A stretch of 64,000 nucleotides of DNA from Fen-1258 sp041658245 (GCA_041658245.1 JBBAAM010000011.1:1-64000); one strand, 5' to 3'. Counted from the first letter of the stretch, positions 34,089 through 43,127 are shown. Notes: a model not told the origin generated them from the sequence alone. Numbers and translations are program-made.

Positions 34089-34928
34089 CTAAAATTTTAT
34101 TTGTTTTGCCCAATCGGAAATCAATCTCATCAGTTGAATCCGCTTGTCGGAAAATGAATGACCTGTTTCGAGTATGAACTCTTTAACATTAGAATTTGCT
34201 AGTTTGAGTGCGCCAACCAACGGCTTATGATGCAATTCTATAGGTGCTGTTGTATCATGTTTAGCACTTATGATAAGAAGATTTTTTTGTGAAAGTTTTT
34301 CGGCATGATTAATAAGATCCCAATCGGCTTTATGTTGGATCATTTCCTTCAAAAGTATTTCCGGAGAAGGACAGTTCACAAAATCTTTTGCTAGTTGCAT
34401 TCTTTCAGCGCTATATTTTTTTATCTCTCCATTCATTGTTATTAATTGTCCGAACATCCCGATGTTAAACGGCGCTATCGCACAAACATTTTTTATAAAA
34501 TCAAATTGGAGTGAGGTAAACAGCGCAGCGAATCCACCCATACTATAACCAAGAAATAAAATTCTATTTTTATCTACTTGGAATTTTTCTCTGCATAAAT
34601 CGTCTTTTAAAAATGTTACTGCTGCGGGTATATCTTCAATAAGATTATTCCAAGAAAATTCACCTTCACTTCCCCATGAACCGCGGCTATAAAACGTGAA
34701 AACATTAAATCCTTGACGCTGAAGCATGTGTGCAATATCGTAATTCACTTCATTGCCGGGAAAACCGGTTAAGAGCAAAACAGTTGGATGTAGTCCTTCA
34801 CCTGAAGTAATAAACATTGTGCCTAAAACTTTTGATCTGCCGCTAATGAAAACTGCAGGAGACAATGATGATGGAAATTTAGGATCAATCGTTGGGTTAT
34901 CTTGGGTTACAGGATCAAAATCTGTCAT
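34089..34928 (-). CDS. Alpha/beta hydrolase
   Basis: A 279-residue protein with the alpha/beta hydrolase fold: oxyanion region LLTGFPGNE, nucleophile elbow G-Y-S129-M-G-G, an aspartate in ISAKHDTTAPI and the histidine in ETGHSFSDKR, completing a plausible triad. No signal peptide. It resembles dienelactone hydrolase/peptidase-like S9-related esterases; substrate unknown. It is upstream of the decarboxylase and shares its promoter region with divergent proS. Confidence 0.85.
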   Translation of the reverse strand: MTDFDPVTQDNPTIDPKFPSSLSPAVFISGRSKVLGTMFITSGEGLHPTVLLLTGFPGNEVNYDIAHMLQRQGFNVFTFYSRGSWGSEGEFSWNNLIEDIPAAVTFLKDDLCREKFQVDKNRILFLGYSMGGFAALFTSLQFDFIKNVCAIAPFNIGMFGQLITMNGEIKKYSAERMQLAKDFVNCPSPEILLKEMIQHKADWDLINHAEKLSQKNLLIISAKHDTTAPIELHHKPLVGALKLANSNVKEFILETGHSFSDKRIQLMRLISDWAKQIKF

Positions 34929-34962
34929 TGCTCATACCTTGGCATTTGTCATTTCTTCTCTT

Positions 34963-34970
34963 CAAAGATA
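34963..34970 (-). promoter_or_regulatory. Candidate -7 element for hydrolase-decarboxylase operon
   Basis: TATCTTTG on the minus strand matches TAnnTTTG, 35 bases ahead of the ATG at 34928. A TTTC stands 19 bases further upstream in place of the TTTG -33 element, so the match is partial. Confidence 0.4.
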
Positions 34971-35040
34971 AGCAGAAAAAGATTTGTCTGAAATCTATTT
35001 ACAAAATCACTCTAAATTTCCATATCGCTTTGTCATTTCT

Positions 35041-35048
35041 TATCTTTG
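35041..35048 (+). promoter_or_regulatory. Candidate -7 element for proS
   Basis: TATCTTTG on the plus strand matches TAnnTTTG, about 70 bases before the proS ATG. The -33 region is weak. With the minus-strand copy at 34963 it forms a divergent pair. Confidence 0.4.
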
Positions 35049-35056
35049 CAACAGCC

Positions 35057-35096
35057 CATCCCTTTCCCCTCCCAAAGGGAAGGGATTTTTAATTGT
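35057..35096 (+). terminator. Hairpin in the proS leader
   Basis: ATCCCTTTCCC and GGGAAGGGAT pair with one bulge and are followed by TTTTTAATTG, a terminator-like structure inside the presumed proS 5' leader. It could be an attenuator, or simply one of the CCCCTTTCCC repeat words of this genome. No antiterminator or T-box is seen. Confidence 0.45.
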
Positions 35097-35117
35097 TGAA
35101 TTAACTAAGAATTTATT

Positions 35118-36809
35118 ATGAGAGTAAGTAAATCGTTTATTCCGACCTTAAAAGAAGTACCGAATGATGCGGTAATTCAAAGCCATATTTTAATGATCCG
35201 TGCAGGATTAGTAAGACAAGTATCAGCCGGAATATATTCATGGCTGCCGCTTGGATATAAAGTTCTAAGAAAAATCATGGATATAATCCGCGAAGAGATG
35301 AATGCTATCGGCGGACAGGAGTTTCATTTTCCCGGATTAAATCCAAAAGAAATTTGGGAACAGACGGGACGAGTTGAAGCATTCGGAGATATTCTTTTTC
35401 ATATTAAGAACCGCGATTATGTTTTAGCCCCAACACACGAAGAGATAGTTGCATATCATGCTAAGGGTTCTATCGCTTCTTACAAAGATCTGCCGCAAAT
35501 TTGGTATCAGATCCAAACAAAGTTTAGAAATGAACCGCGTCCGAGAAGCGGAGTTATACGTGGAAGACAATTTATTATGAAGGATGCTTACACACTCGAC
35601 CGCGATGAAGCCGGTTTGGATGTTGGCTATTCTCTTCATGATAAAGCTTACCGTAAAATTTTTGACCGCTGCGGGTTAAAATATTTTGTTGTAGGCGCTT
35701 CAAGCGGTGCAATGGGCGGAAGTAAATCCGAAGAGTTTATGGTTAAGAGTGATGCGGGCGAAGATACTGTTGCTTATTGCGAAAAATGCGGATATGCTGC
35801 CAACGCTGAAGTTGCTCAATCGGTTGCTACATCAGTTCCGCGTCAAAAAGAATCGAAGAAATTTCTTGAAATATCAACGCCTAATGTTCACACAATAGAT
35901 GAACTTTGCGAGTTCTTAAAAATTGACGAACATGAAACTGCTAAATCAAGAATTTATATTCATGATGCTAAACCGGTTCTTGTTTTAATGCTTGGCAACG
36001 ATGAAGTAAATGAAACAAAATTGGCAAATGTTCTTGGCGGGAATGTTCGTCCTGCTCATCCGGAAGAATTGAAAGAAATTTCCGGTGCTGATGCCGGTTC
36101 GATTGGACCGATTGATTTTCCACATAAAATAATTGCAGATAATCTTTTGAAGGACGGAAATAATCTTTACAGCGGTGCGAACAAAAATGATTATCACATC
36201 GGCGGAATAGATTTGAAGCGCGATGTTCCAAAATGCGAATACTTTGATCTGCGTACTGCAGAGAACGGAGAAAAATGTATCCGCTGCGGTTCAACCTTGG
36301 ATGTATTCAAAGCAATCGAACTTGGACATATCTTTAAGCTTGGGACAAAATATTCCGATGCGCTTGGTGTACTTTATCTTGATGAAAAAGGGAAAGAACA
36401 TCCGATAGTGATGGGAAGTTACGGTATTGGTGTGGAAAGAATTTTTGCCTGCTTCCTCGAGCAGAATTATGATGAGAAAGGAATTATTTGGAAAAAACCT
36501 CTCAATCCATTTGATATTCATTTGATCGGATTGAACATGAAAAACGATCTCGTTTCCAAAACTTGCGAAAAACTTTACATTGATTTGATTGCAGAAGGTT
36601 ACGAGGTGCTGTTTGATGACCGTCTTGAAGCGAGCGCAGGATTCAAATTCAATGATGCTGATTTGCTTGGAATGCCTTTTCAATTAATTGTAGGAGAGAA
36701 GAATTTGAAAGACGGTAAAATTGAATTGAAGAACAGAAAAACCGGCGAGAAAAAAATTGTTGAACAAAACCAATTAAATTCTATTCTCAAAGAACTGATT
36801 AAAAGCTAA
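35118..36809 (+). CDS. proS: Prolyl-tRNA synthetase, bacterial type
   Basis: A 563-residue class II synthetase. Motif 1/2 features (LPLGYKVLRKI, then TKFRNEPRPRSGVIRGRQFIMKD), an inserted editing domain (about 230-380), motif 3 (GSYGIGVERI) and the C-terminal anticodon-binding domain are all present, as is normal for bacterial-type ProRS. It charges tRNA-Pro. A free-standing YbaK editing protein, which removes Cys from tRNA-Pro, is encoded 3.6 kb downstream. Confidence 0.97.
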   Translation: MRVSKSFIPTLKEVPNDAVIQSHILMIRAGLVRQVSAGIYSWLPLGYKVLRKIMDIIREEMNAIGGQEFHFPGLNPKEIWEQTGRVEAFGDILFHIKNRDYVLAPTHEEIVAYHAKGSIASYKDLPQIWYQIQTKFRNEPRPRSGVIRGRQFIMKDAYTLDRDEAGLDVGYSLHDKAYRKIFDRCGLKYFVVGASSGAMGGSKSEEFMVKSDAGEDTVAYCEKCGYAANAEVAQSVATSVPRQKESKKFLEISTPNVHTIDELCEFLKIDEHETAKSRIYIHDAKPVLVLMLGNDEVNETKLANVLGGNVRPAHPEELKEISGADAGSIGPIDFPHKIIADNLLKDGNNLYSGANKNDYHIGGIDLKRDVPKCEYFDLRTAENGEKCIRCGSTLDVFKAIELGHIFKLGTKYSDALGVLYLDEKGKEHPIVMGSYGIGVERIFACFLEQNYDEKGIIWKKPLNPFDIHLIGLNMKNDLVSKTCEKLYIDLIAEGYEVLFDDRLEASAGFKFNDADLLGMPFQLIVGEKNLKDGKIELKNRKTGEKKIVEQNQLNSILKELIKS

Positions 36810-36810
36810 A

Positions 36811-36858
36811 CGCAAAGACCGCAGAGAAAAACTTTGCGAACTCTGCGGTTAAAAAAAA
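36811..36858. repeat. Repeat-word hairpin between proS and the RsmI-like gene
   Basis: ACCGCAGAG (36818-36826) and CTCTGCGGT (36841-36849) form a perfect 9-bp stem; the words CGCAAAG and CTTTGCG are part of the same unit. It is followed by A9 and not T, so it does not look like a terminator for the upstream gene. It overlaps the in-frame region between 36834 and 36861, which supports the downstream ATG at 36861 as the true start. Confidence 0.6.
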
Positions 36859-36860
36859 AT

Positions 36861-37535
36861 ATGAACGCAAAGTTATACATTGTCTCTACACCCATCGGCA
36901 ACTACGAAGATATTTCTCTACGTGCGATTAATGTTCTAAAGTCGGTTGATTTTATTATTTGCGAAGAATTCAAAGAAGCAAGACGATTACTTTCTCACTT
37001 TCAAATCGAGAAAGAATTACACTCACTCAACGAGCATAATGAAAAAGAAGCGTCACAAGAAATATTTCAAAAAATCAAAGGAAGTAAATCTGCCGCTTTG
37101 ATTTCCGATTGTGGCACTCCGCTTTTTTCTGATCCCGGAAATTTACTTGTTCAAATGTGTATTGCCGCAAAGATTGATGTTGTTGCAATTCCCGGTGCAA
37201 GTTCATTACTGCCTGCTCTTGTTGGTTCAGGATTTAATCTTGTTAAATTCTATTACGCCGGTTGGCTCTCACCCAAAAGCGAAATTAGAAAAAAAGAATT
37301 ACTTAGGTTAAAGGGAGTTAAAGAATTAATTGTTCTGATGGAAACACCATACCGATTAAAAGCAATTTTAACTGACGTTTCAAAAATATTCGGTGCTTCA
37401 ACAAAAATTGTTGTAGCGTTCGATCTAACTCTTCCAACGGAAAAATATTTTAGAGGAATTGTTTCTGAAATATTAAAATCAGCATCAGAGAAAAATCTTA
37501 AAGGTGAGTTTGTTCTGATCATTAATAACAAATAA
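36861..37535 (+). CDS. rsmI: RsmI-like SAM-dependent methyltransferase (tetrapyrrole methylase fold)
   Basis: About 224 residues. N-terminal LYIVSTPIGNYEDISLRAINVLK and L-N-E-H-N-E-K-E, then ISDCGTPLFSDPG and VVAIPGASSLLPAL, are the RsmI signature for 2'-O-methylation of C1402 in 16S rRNA. It is shorter than E. coli RsmI (286), lacking the C-terminal helical extension. The second acidic motif reads C-E-E-F-K-E in place of C-E-D-T-R, so activity might differ. A longer in-frame start at 36834 falls in a repeat hairpin and is rejected. Confidence 0.78.
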   Translation: MNAKLYIVSTPIGNYEDISLRAINVLKSVDFIICEEFKEARRLLSHFQIEKELHSLNEHNEKEASQEIFQKIKGSKSAALISDCGTPLFSDPGNLLVQMCIAAKIDVVAIPGASSLLPALVGSGFNLVKFYYAGWLSPKSEIRKKELLRLKGVKELIVLMETPYRLKAILTDVSKIFGASTKIVVAFDLTLPTEKYFRGIVSEILKSASEKNLKGEFVLIINNK

Positions 37536-37566
37536 ATATCTATTCATTCCGAATTATGGAAAGCAA

Positions 37567-38937
37567 ATGCAAATAATTAAACTCCTCCCCAAACTTTTTT
37601 TGATTGCACTTCTCTTTACTGTATTATCATTCAGCGGCTGCAAAAAGGATGATATTGTTCAGCCGGAAACAGAGAATCCTTTATCCAATTCCCAAGTTCC
37701 CAACACAGAAGATATTGTGATGTACGAAATAAATCTCCGCGCATTTAGTAACGAAAGTACATTTAATGGAATTACAGCTCGCCTCGATTCGATTAAAGCT
37801 TTGGGTGTAAATGTTATTTGGCTAATGCCAATTCATCCTGTAGGAGTTCTTAAATCAGTTGGACAGCTTGGTTCTCCCTACTCAGTTCAAAACTACTTAA
37901 CAGTAAATCCTGAATTTGGGACATTGGATGATCTGAAAAGTTTAATCAGCAAATCGCACAATCTTAAAATATCTGTAATATTAGATTGGGTCGCTAATCA
38001 TACCGCTTGGGACAATCCGTGGATAGCTAATAAAAACTGGTACACACAGGACGGAAACGGAAATATTATTTCTCCTGCAGGAACCGGATGGAATGATGTT
38101 GCAGATCTTAATTATAATAATTCCGAAATGCGTTTAGCAATGATCAATGCTATGAAGTATTGGACTAAAGAAATTGATGTGGACGGTTTCAGATGCGATG
38201 CCGCCGATTACGTTCCGTTTTCTTTTTGGAAACAGGCTCTGGATTCACTAAAAAAAATTCCGAATAAAAAATTGATCCTGTTGGCTGAAGGAAATAGAAG
38301 TGATCACTTTACATCTGGTTTTCAGCTTAATTATGCGTGGGATTATTATTCAATGCTAAAAAATGTTTTCCGTGTTGGTTATAATGCATCTTTTCTTTTT
38401 ACTACTCATCAAAACGAATATAGAAGTATAACTAACGGTAACAAACTGAGATTTACAACAAACCACGATGAATCCGCATGGGATAATCCCCCCGTCGTAA
38501 TATTTAATGGAAAGCAGGGAGCTTTAGCCGCATCAGTTGCCTCAATATTTATGGGGGGTGTTCCTCTCATATACAGCGGACAGGAAATAGGCTACCCAAC
38601 AAAGCTTCCATTTTTCAGCCGCAGTCCAATTGACTGGAATATTAATCCTGATATGAAAACTGCTTACAAAAAACTTTTTTCTCTTTATAATTCCACCCCG
38701 GTATTAAAAAAAGGAACTGTCACTGATTATTCTGATGTGAACGTAGTTGCATTTACCAAATCGTACCAGGGTAAAGAATGTTTTATTTTAGTGAACACGC
38801 GGAAAACCTCAGAGACTTTTGCATTACCTACTTCACTTCAAAACATTACATGGACAAATCTTCTTGATAATTCTACTATGAAAACAAGTGGTAATGTAAT
38901 TCTCCAACCATATCAATATCTTATTTTATTACGATAG
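37567..38937 (+). CDS. GH13-family alpha-amylase, lipoprotein
   Basis: A 456-residue protein with a lipoprotein signal (lipobox LSFSGC around residue 26) and a GH13 barrel: VIYEINLR-like start, region I DWVANHT, region II GFRCDAADYV with the nucleophile, region III LLAEGNRSD with the acid, and region IV TNHDESAWD. It is anchored in the envelope and should cleave alpha-glucans outside the cytoplasm, unlike the cytoplasmic GH13 enzyme 6 kb upstream. Whether it faces the periplasm or the surface is unknown. Confidence 0.9.
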   Translation: MQIIKLLPKLFLIALLFTVLSFSGCKKDDIVQPETENPLSNSQVPNTEDIVMYEINLRAFSNESTFNGITARLDSIKALGVNVIWLMPIHPVGVLKSVGQLGSPYSVQNYLTVNPEFGTLDDLKSLISKSHNLKISVILDWVANHTAWDNPWIANKNWYTQDGNGNIISPAGTGWNDVADLNYNNSEMRLAMINAMKYWTKEIDVDGFRCDAADYVPFSFWKQALDSLKKIPNKKLILLAEGNRSDHFTSGFQLNYAWDYYSMLKNVFRVGYNASFLFTTHQNEYRSITNGNKLRFTTNHDESAWDNPPVVIFNGKQGALAASVASIFMGGVPLIYSGQEIGYPTKLPFFSRSPIDWNINPDMKTAYKKLFSLYNSTPVLKKGTVTDYSDVNVVAFTKSYQGKECFILVNTRKTSETFALPTSLQNITWTNLLDNSTMKTSGNVILQPYQYLILLR

Positions 38938-38979
38938 ACAATATTCAGCAGAATTCTAAAACCAAAGGGAAAGTTAATA

Positions 38980-39429
38980 ATGAAAACTTTATTTAAAAAA
39001 GAAGACGTTGATGAAATTATTAACAGAATAAATAAACTTTCTCCAAGCACACAAAGACAATGGGGAAAGATGAATGTAGATCAGATGCTTGCGCACTGTT
39101 CTGTAGGAATGCAAACAGCGACAGGTGAAAAGATTTTGCAGTCCGGATTATTTCTTAGATTGATTGGACCGCTTTTCAAATCGCAAACAACTAACGATAA
39201 TCCATTTAGAAAAGAAAGTCCGACTAATCCCGGTTTTATTATTGGTAGTACGGAAGGATTTGAAAAAGAAAAACAAATTCTGATTGGGCTAATAAATAAA
39301 TTTCATCAGGGCGGAGAGACAAAGTGCACAACTAATCCGCATTCCTTTTTCGGAAAATTAACGCCAACCGAGTGGAGTTCATTGCAGTATAAACATCTTG
39401 ATCATCATCTTACACAATTTGGTGTGTAA
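38980..39429 (+). CDS. DUF1569-family protein (DinB-like)
   Basis: A 149-residue protein with the DUF1569 pattern: early L-S-P-S-T-Q-R-Q-W-G-K-M-N-V-D-Q-M-L-A-H-C, a central P-F-R-K-E-S-P-T-N-P region, and a C-terminal PHSFFGKLTPTEWSSLQYKHLDHHL. The conserved histidines recall the metal site of DinB/YfiT four-helix bundles. No function is established. It follows the lipoprotein amylase by 42 bases. Confidence 0.82.
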   Translation: MKTLFKKEDVDEIINRINKLSPSTQRQWGKMNVDQMLAHCSVGMQTATGEKILQSGLFLRLIGPLFKSQTTNDNPFRKESPTNPGFIIGSTEGFEKEKQILIGLINKFHQGGETKCTTNPHSFFGKLTPTEWSSLQYKHLDHHLTQFGV

Positions 39430-39528
39430 CCAATTAACCAGTTCTCTTGAATCCCAAATCAATTTTTGATAATGTTGCAGCGAAACTAATTTGAAATACT
39501 ATTTGTTTAGGAAGAAAAGGAGTTAAAT

Positions 39529-40077
39529 ATGTTAATGGTTCAAGATGTAGATCTTACACCGAATCCTCAGGCGCTTAAGTTTGTTATAAATGAAAAACTA
39601 TTAATTAAAGAAACGCGCAATTTCAAAACAAAAGAAGAAGCTCAGAATGATCCGCTGGCAAAAGGCATTTTTGAAATTGCCGGTGTTGTTTCTGTTTTTT
39701 ATATGGATAAATTCATTACGATCGAAAAAGAAGCTAAAGTTGCTTGGGGACAAATACAACGCCCGTTCGTAGAGTTCATCAAAAATTTTGATAGATCGTT
39801 GATACCTGCCGAAAATATCTCAACTCAAGCTAACAGTGAAGAAGAAACGGCGCTTCTTAAAAAAGTAAATGAAATTTTAGATCAGCGCGTTCGCCCTGCA
39901 CTTGCAGGAGATGGTGGTGGACTTGAAGTTACCGGAATGGAAGGCTACACGCTTAAGATTAAATATCAAGGCGCTTGCGGTAGTTGCCCCAGTTCAATCA
40001 GAGGAACTTTGGTTGCAATTGAGAATTTATTGCGACGGGAAGTGAATCCTTCTATAGAAGTTGTTTCTGCAGATTAA
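39529..40077 (+). CDS. NifU-like Fe-S scaffold/carrier (Nfu type)
   Basis: A 182-residue protein with an N-terminal Scaffold-Nfu/NifU-N domain (TPNPQALKFVIN, with the GIFEIAGVVSVFYMDKFITIEK segment). A C-terminal NifU domain carries the cluster-binding C-G-S-C of GACGSCPSS. It transfers 4Fe-4S clusters to target proteins. AAAAGGAG precedes the ATG. The many Fe-S proteins encoded in this window are plausible clients. A Suf system is not seen in the window. Confidence 0.92.
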   Translation: MLMVQDVDLTPNPQALKFVINEKLLIKETRNFKTKEEAQNDPLAKGIFEIAGVVSVFYMDKFITIEKEAKVAWGQIQRPFVEFIKNFDRSLIPAENISTQANSEEETALLKKVNEILDQRVRPALAGDGGGLEVTGMEGYTLKIKYQGACGSCPSSIRGTLVAIENLLRREVNPSIEVVSAD

Positions 40078-40100
40078 CGGAATTACTCTTCTTTAAAATG

Positions 40101-40175
40101 AAAGAGGCTGTATCAAAAGATGAGATCACTTCGCTTCGCTCGTGATGACAAACCATCTTATGAGACAGCCTCTTT
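40101..40175. repeat. MITE-like palindromic intergenic element 2 (probable two-way terminator)
   Basis: Perfect 11-base arms AAAGAGGCTGT (40101-40111) and ACAGCCTCTTT (40165-40175) enclose an inner hairpin around GATCACTTCGCTTCG. Inner and outer words match element 1 at 22291-22435. It sits between convergent genes and ends in T-rich sequence on both sides, as expected of a bidirectional terminator. Confidence 0.75.
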
Positions 40176-40193
40176 GTTTTCTAATAATTATTT

Positions 40194-40355
40194 TTATTTG
40201 AGTGTTGTTACTTTGCTGATATCATCAAGCTTAACAAACTTCTCATGAAATTTATAACTGTTACCGCTTTTTACGGTTTTAATAAATTTCACATTAACAA
40301 CAGTGGACCTAACTTTTCCTTTCGCTTTATCAGCGAAGGATTGTTGCTTTGCCAT
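40194..40355 (-). CDS. Small basic protein of 53 residues (unknown)
   Basis: A short gene with ATG at 40355 and TAA at 40194, read on the minus strand. A GGAG site lies eight bases ahead of the ATG. The product is rich in lysine: it starts MAKQQSFADKAKGKV and has a central V-K-F-I-K-T-V-K-S-G-N-S-Y-K-F-H-E-K. The pattern V-K-x-I-K-x-V-K-S-x-x-Y-x-F-x-E recalls the short DUF4295 proteins of Bacteroidetes, which are found with ribosomal proteins, but the similarity is weak and unverified. It could be a ribosome-associated or nucleic-acid-binding protein. Confidence 0.7.
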   Translation of the reverse strand: MAKQQSFADKAKGKVRSTVVNVKFIKTVKSGNSYKFHEKFVKLDDISKVTTLK

Positions 40356-40422
40356 GGTTTATCTCCATTAATTTTGGAAGCAAATTTAAGTAAAATCCAT
40401 TTAACAGCAAAAGAAAGCTTCT

Positions 40423-40887
40423 TTAAATTAAATCGCGAAATTCCGCATTAATTAATTTTATTAAGTCATTAGGAGAAATGTTGACTTGCATGCCGCGTAT
40501 TCCCGCACTACAATAAATCTTATCGTAGAGCCGGGCTGTTTCATCAATGAAAGTTCGGTATTGTTTTTTCATTCCGATAGGCGAGCCGCTGCCGCGAATA
40601 TATCCTGTTAACGGCTGCAGCTCTTTAACTTTTATCAGTTCAATTTTTTTAGAATAACTTGATGTAGCGGCTTTTTTTAAGTTCAATTCAAAATTACCGG
40701 GAATAACAAATACAATAATTTCGTTTCGGTCATTTCTTGCAACAAGTGTTTTGAATACAGTTTCCGGAAGCGCCCCGATTTTGTTTGCAACGGAAACCGC
40801 ATCTATCTCTTCATCGTTGGATATATATTCAATTATTGAATGTGAAATGTTTTTTGATTCTAATATTCGGATAGCGTTTGTTTTCAT
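40423..40887 (-). CDS. ybaK: YbaK/EbsC-type Cys-tRNA(Pro) deacylase
   Basis: A 154-residue free-standing editing domain of the YbaK family. V-F-K-T-L-V-A, the catalytic lysine region L-N-L-K-K-A-A, and G-Y-I-R-G-S-G-S-P-I-G-M-K-K (usually GGCSPIG) are visible, followed by a conserved C-terminal SAGIRGMQVNISPNDLI. It hydrolyses Cys mischarged on tRNA-Pro by ProRS. The replacement of cysteine by glycine in the GGCSPIG loop is unusual but probably tolerated. Confidence 0.9.
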   Translation of the reverse strand: MKTNAIRILESKNISHSIIEYISNDEEIDAVSVANKIGALPETVFKTLVARNDRNEIIVFVIPGNFELNLKKAATSSYSKKIELIKVKELQPLTGYIRGSGSPIGMKKQYRTFIDETARLYDKIYCSAGIRGMQVNISPNDLIKLINAEFRDLI

Positions 40888-40900
40888 GATTTTTTGACCT

Positions 40901-40949
40901 CCCCCTTTAATTCCCCCTCCTTAACTAAGGAGGGGGACACAAGGGGTGG
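40901..40949. repeat. Repeat-word hairpin between prc and ybaK
   Basis: CCCCCTCCTTA (40913-40923) and TAAGGAGGGGG (40926-40936) make a perfect 11-bp stem, with outer words CCCCTTT and AAGGGGTGG paired around it. It lies between the prc stop and the ybaK start on the minus strand, so it may end or attenuate prc read-through. Confidence 0.65.
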
Positions 40950-43022
40950 TTAACCAACTTTTGCTAAAATTAAATCAGCGAGAATTCTTCCGCTTTCTTT
41001 TAATTCAAAATCCGATGCTTTTGTTTTAGGTACTTCAACTTCTTTTTTATCATCAATTTTTAATCCTAAATATTTTGCCCGCTCTTCATCTTTCTTCTTT
41101 CTATTAGCTTCAGCTTGATCACGTTCCTGCTTACGCACAGATTCGTTTAGCGAAAGAGTCTTTTTATCTCTGTTTTGGTTAAACTCTTTAATATCATCCA
41201 GCATAAAGTTGTATTCAATATCATTTTTTATTCTATCGTTATGTTTCTTTTCCAAAAGAGGAAAATATTTTGATAGATAAGAGAACTGCTTAAACTGTGC
41301 AGGTTGAATTTGATCCCAAGGTAATGCACTCTTTTGCGAACTTTCTCCAAATTCTTTTGCAGTAAACTGTGAAGGGAAACTAATATCAGGTTTAACGCCG
41401 AGAAGTTGAGTAGTGCTGCCTGTTATTCTATAAAATTTTTGTATAGTTATTTTCAATTGACCTAATTTTTTATTTGTTATCGGCAATGCACGGTTAAGAT
41501 CAATCAAATTCTGAACAGTGCCTTTACCGAAAGTATTTGATCCAAGAATAAGTCCTCTGCCGTAATCTTGTATAGCAGCGGCAAAAATTTCTGATGCAGA
41601 AGCACTAAATCTGTTTGTCATAACCGCAAGAGGTCCATCATAAATAATTGATGGATCGGGATCTTGATCAACTTCTACCATATTTGCGGAATTCTTAACT
41701 TGAACTACAGGCCCGTCTTTAATGAACAAACCGGTTAATTGAATTGCTTCTTGAAGCGAACCGCCTCCGTTATTTCGAAGATCAAGAATAATTCCATCAA
41801 CCTTTTGCTCTTTGAATTTATTTAGAATGCTTTTTACATCTCGTGTTGTACTCTTATAATTCGGATCACCTTTTTGCTGAGCTTCAAAGTCAGTATAAAA
41901 TGAAGGCAGTTTAATTACACCCAGCTTAAAACTTTTTCCGCTCTCTTCGAGGTTCAAAATTTCATCTTTAGCTGCTTGTTCTTCGAGTTTAACTTTATCT
42001 CTAACGATTTTTATTTCAGTTGAAGGATCGCTGGGACCATTCTTAGCTTTTAGAATTTGTAAACGAACAACCGTCCCTTTTTTGCCTCGAATTAATTGAA
42101 TAGCATCATCAAGCCGCCAACCGATAACATCAACCATTTCACCGTCTTCCCCTTGAGCAACACCAATTATTTTATCTTCTTCGTGAAGTAATCCGCTTTT
42201 ATTTGCCGGACCTCCGGGTACTATGCTTGCGACAACAGTATAATCATTATCTTGCCTCAAAGTGGCGCCTATTCCTTCTAATGATAATCTCATAGCAATG
42301 TTAAAATTATCAGAAGCAGCCGGTGAAAAATAGTCTGTGTGAGGATCATACACTTGTGTGAATGAATTCATAAAAAGAGCAAAGATATCTTCAACTTCAT
42401 ATTGCAAAACTATCTTATGATAATTATGATAACGCTTTAATAATATATCAGAAGTACTTTTCCAATCTTTCCCCGATAAAGTTAAATTCAGAGCATCATT
42501 TTTTATTCGTAATCTCCAGAGCTCGTCAAGTTCATTGAGTGATTGAGCCCAATCAGATTTTTCTCTATCCGGGGAAAAGGATTCGTTAATACTGAAATCA
42601 AATTTATTTTTTAGAAGCGAATCAATGAATTTAATTCTTTCACCTAACCGCTTTTTGAATACGTAAAATATTTCATACGCAGAATTGATGTTCCCTTCTC
42701 TTAAAAAATCATCAATCTGAAATCTATATTTTTCAAAATTATCTAAGTCGGATTTAACGAAGTATAATTTATTATTATCAAGTGCATTGATATATTGATC
42801 GTAAATAACCGACGATAAAGAGTCATTCAGTTTTTGTTTTTTATAATGATACAAAGACAGAAATTGTGTAATTACCTGACTGACGCGTTTGTATGTTTCA
42901 TCGGGCAGTATTACTTTATTTGTATCAATTGAATGATCTTTAGAAAGAACTTCATTAGGATTTTGTGCATAGGAGTTAATCGCAAGCACAAATAACAGTA
43001 GAATAATAAACAGTTTCTTCAT
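40950..43022 (-). CDS. prc: Carboxy-terminal processing protease (Prc/Tsp type, S41A)
   Basis: A 690-residue exported protease. Signal peptide 1-19 (LFVLAINSYA), a long helical N-terminal region, a PDZ domain (about 245-330: IGATLRQDND through RGKKGTVVRLQI), then the S41 core with the nucleophile in NRFSASASEIFA and the general-base lysine in NTFGKGTVQN. The Prc-specific C-terminal domain follows, charged and rich in K/E. It degrades or trims periplasmic proteins from the C-terminus, often lipoproteins and murein enzymes. No NlpI-like adaptor lies nearby. Confidence 0.93.
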   Translation of the reverse strand: MKKLFIILLLFVLAINSYAQNPNEVLSKDHSIDTNKVILPDETYKRVSQVITQFLSLYHYKKQKLNDSLSSVIYDQYINALDNNKLYFVKSDLDNFEKYRFQIDDFLREGNINSAYEIFYVFKKRLGERIKFIDSLLKNKFDFSINESFSPDREKSDWAQSLNELDELWRLRIKNDALNLTLSGKDWKSTSDILLKRYHNYHKIVLQYEVEDIFALFMNSFTQVYDPHTDYFSPAASDNFNIAMRLSLEGIGATLRQDNDYTVVASIVPGGPANKSGLLHEEDKIIGVAQGEDGEMVDVIGWRLDDAIQLIRGKKGTVVRLQILKAKNGPSDPSTEIKIVRDKVKLEEQAAKDEILNLEESGKSFKLGVIKLPSFYTDFEAQQKGDPNYKSTTRDVKSILNKFKEQKVDGIILDLRNNGGGSLQEAIQLTGLFIKDGPVVQVKNSANMVEVDQDPDPSIIYDGPLAVMTNRFSASASEIFAAAIQDYGRGLILGSNTFGKGTVQNLIDLNRALPITNKKLGQLKITIQKFYRITGSTTQLLGVKPDISFPSQFTAKEFGESSQKSALPWDQIQPAQFKQFSYLSKYFPLLEKKHNDRIKNDIEYNFMLDDIKEFNQNRDKKTLSLNESVRKQERDQAEANRKKKDEERAKYLGLKIDDKKEVEVPKTKASDFELKESGRILADLILAKVG

Positions 43023-43127
43023 TTGATTCCTATTTCAGTATTGTTGAATTGTGTTACACCAAAATAATAGTTTAGTTTCAAAAAAATGAGGTAAATTACA
43101 TACACTCTCATAATAGGAGAACAAAGA

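Noticed and set aside
35968..36683. Two minus-strand open frames (108 and 130 residues) inside proS
   Set aside because: They are shadows of the conserved proS coding sequence and have no family features.
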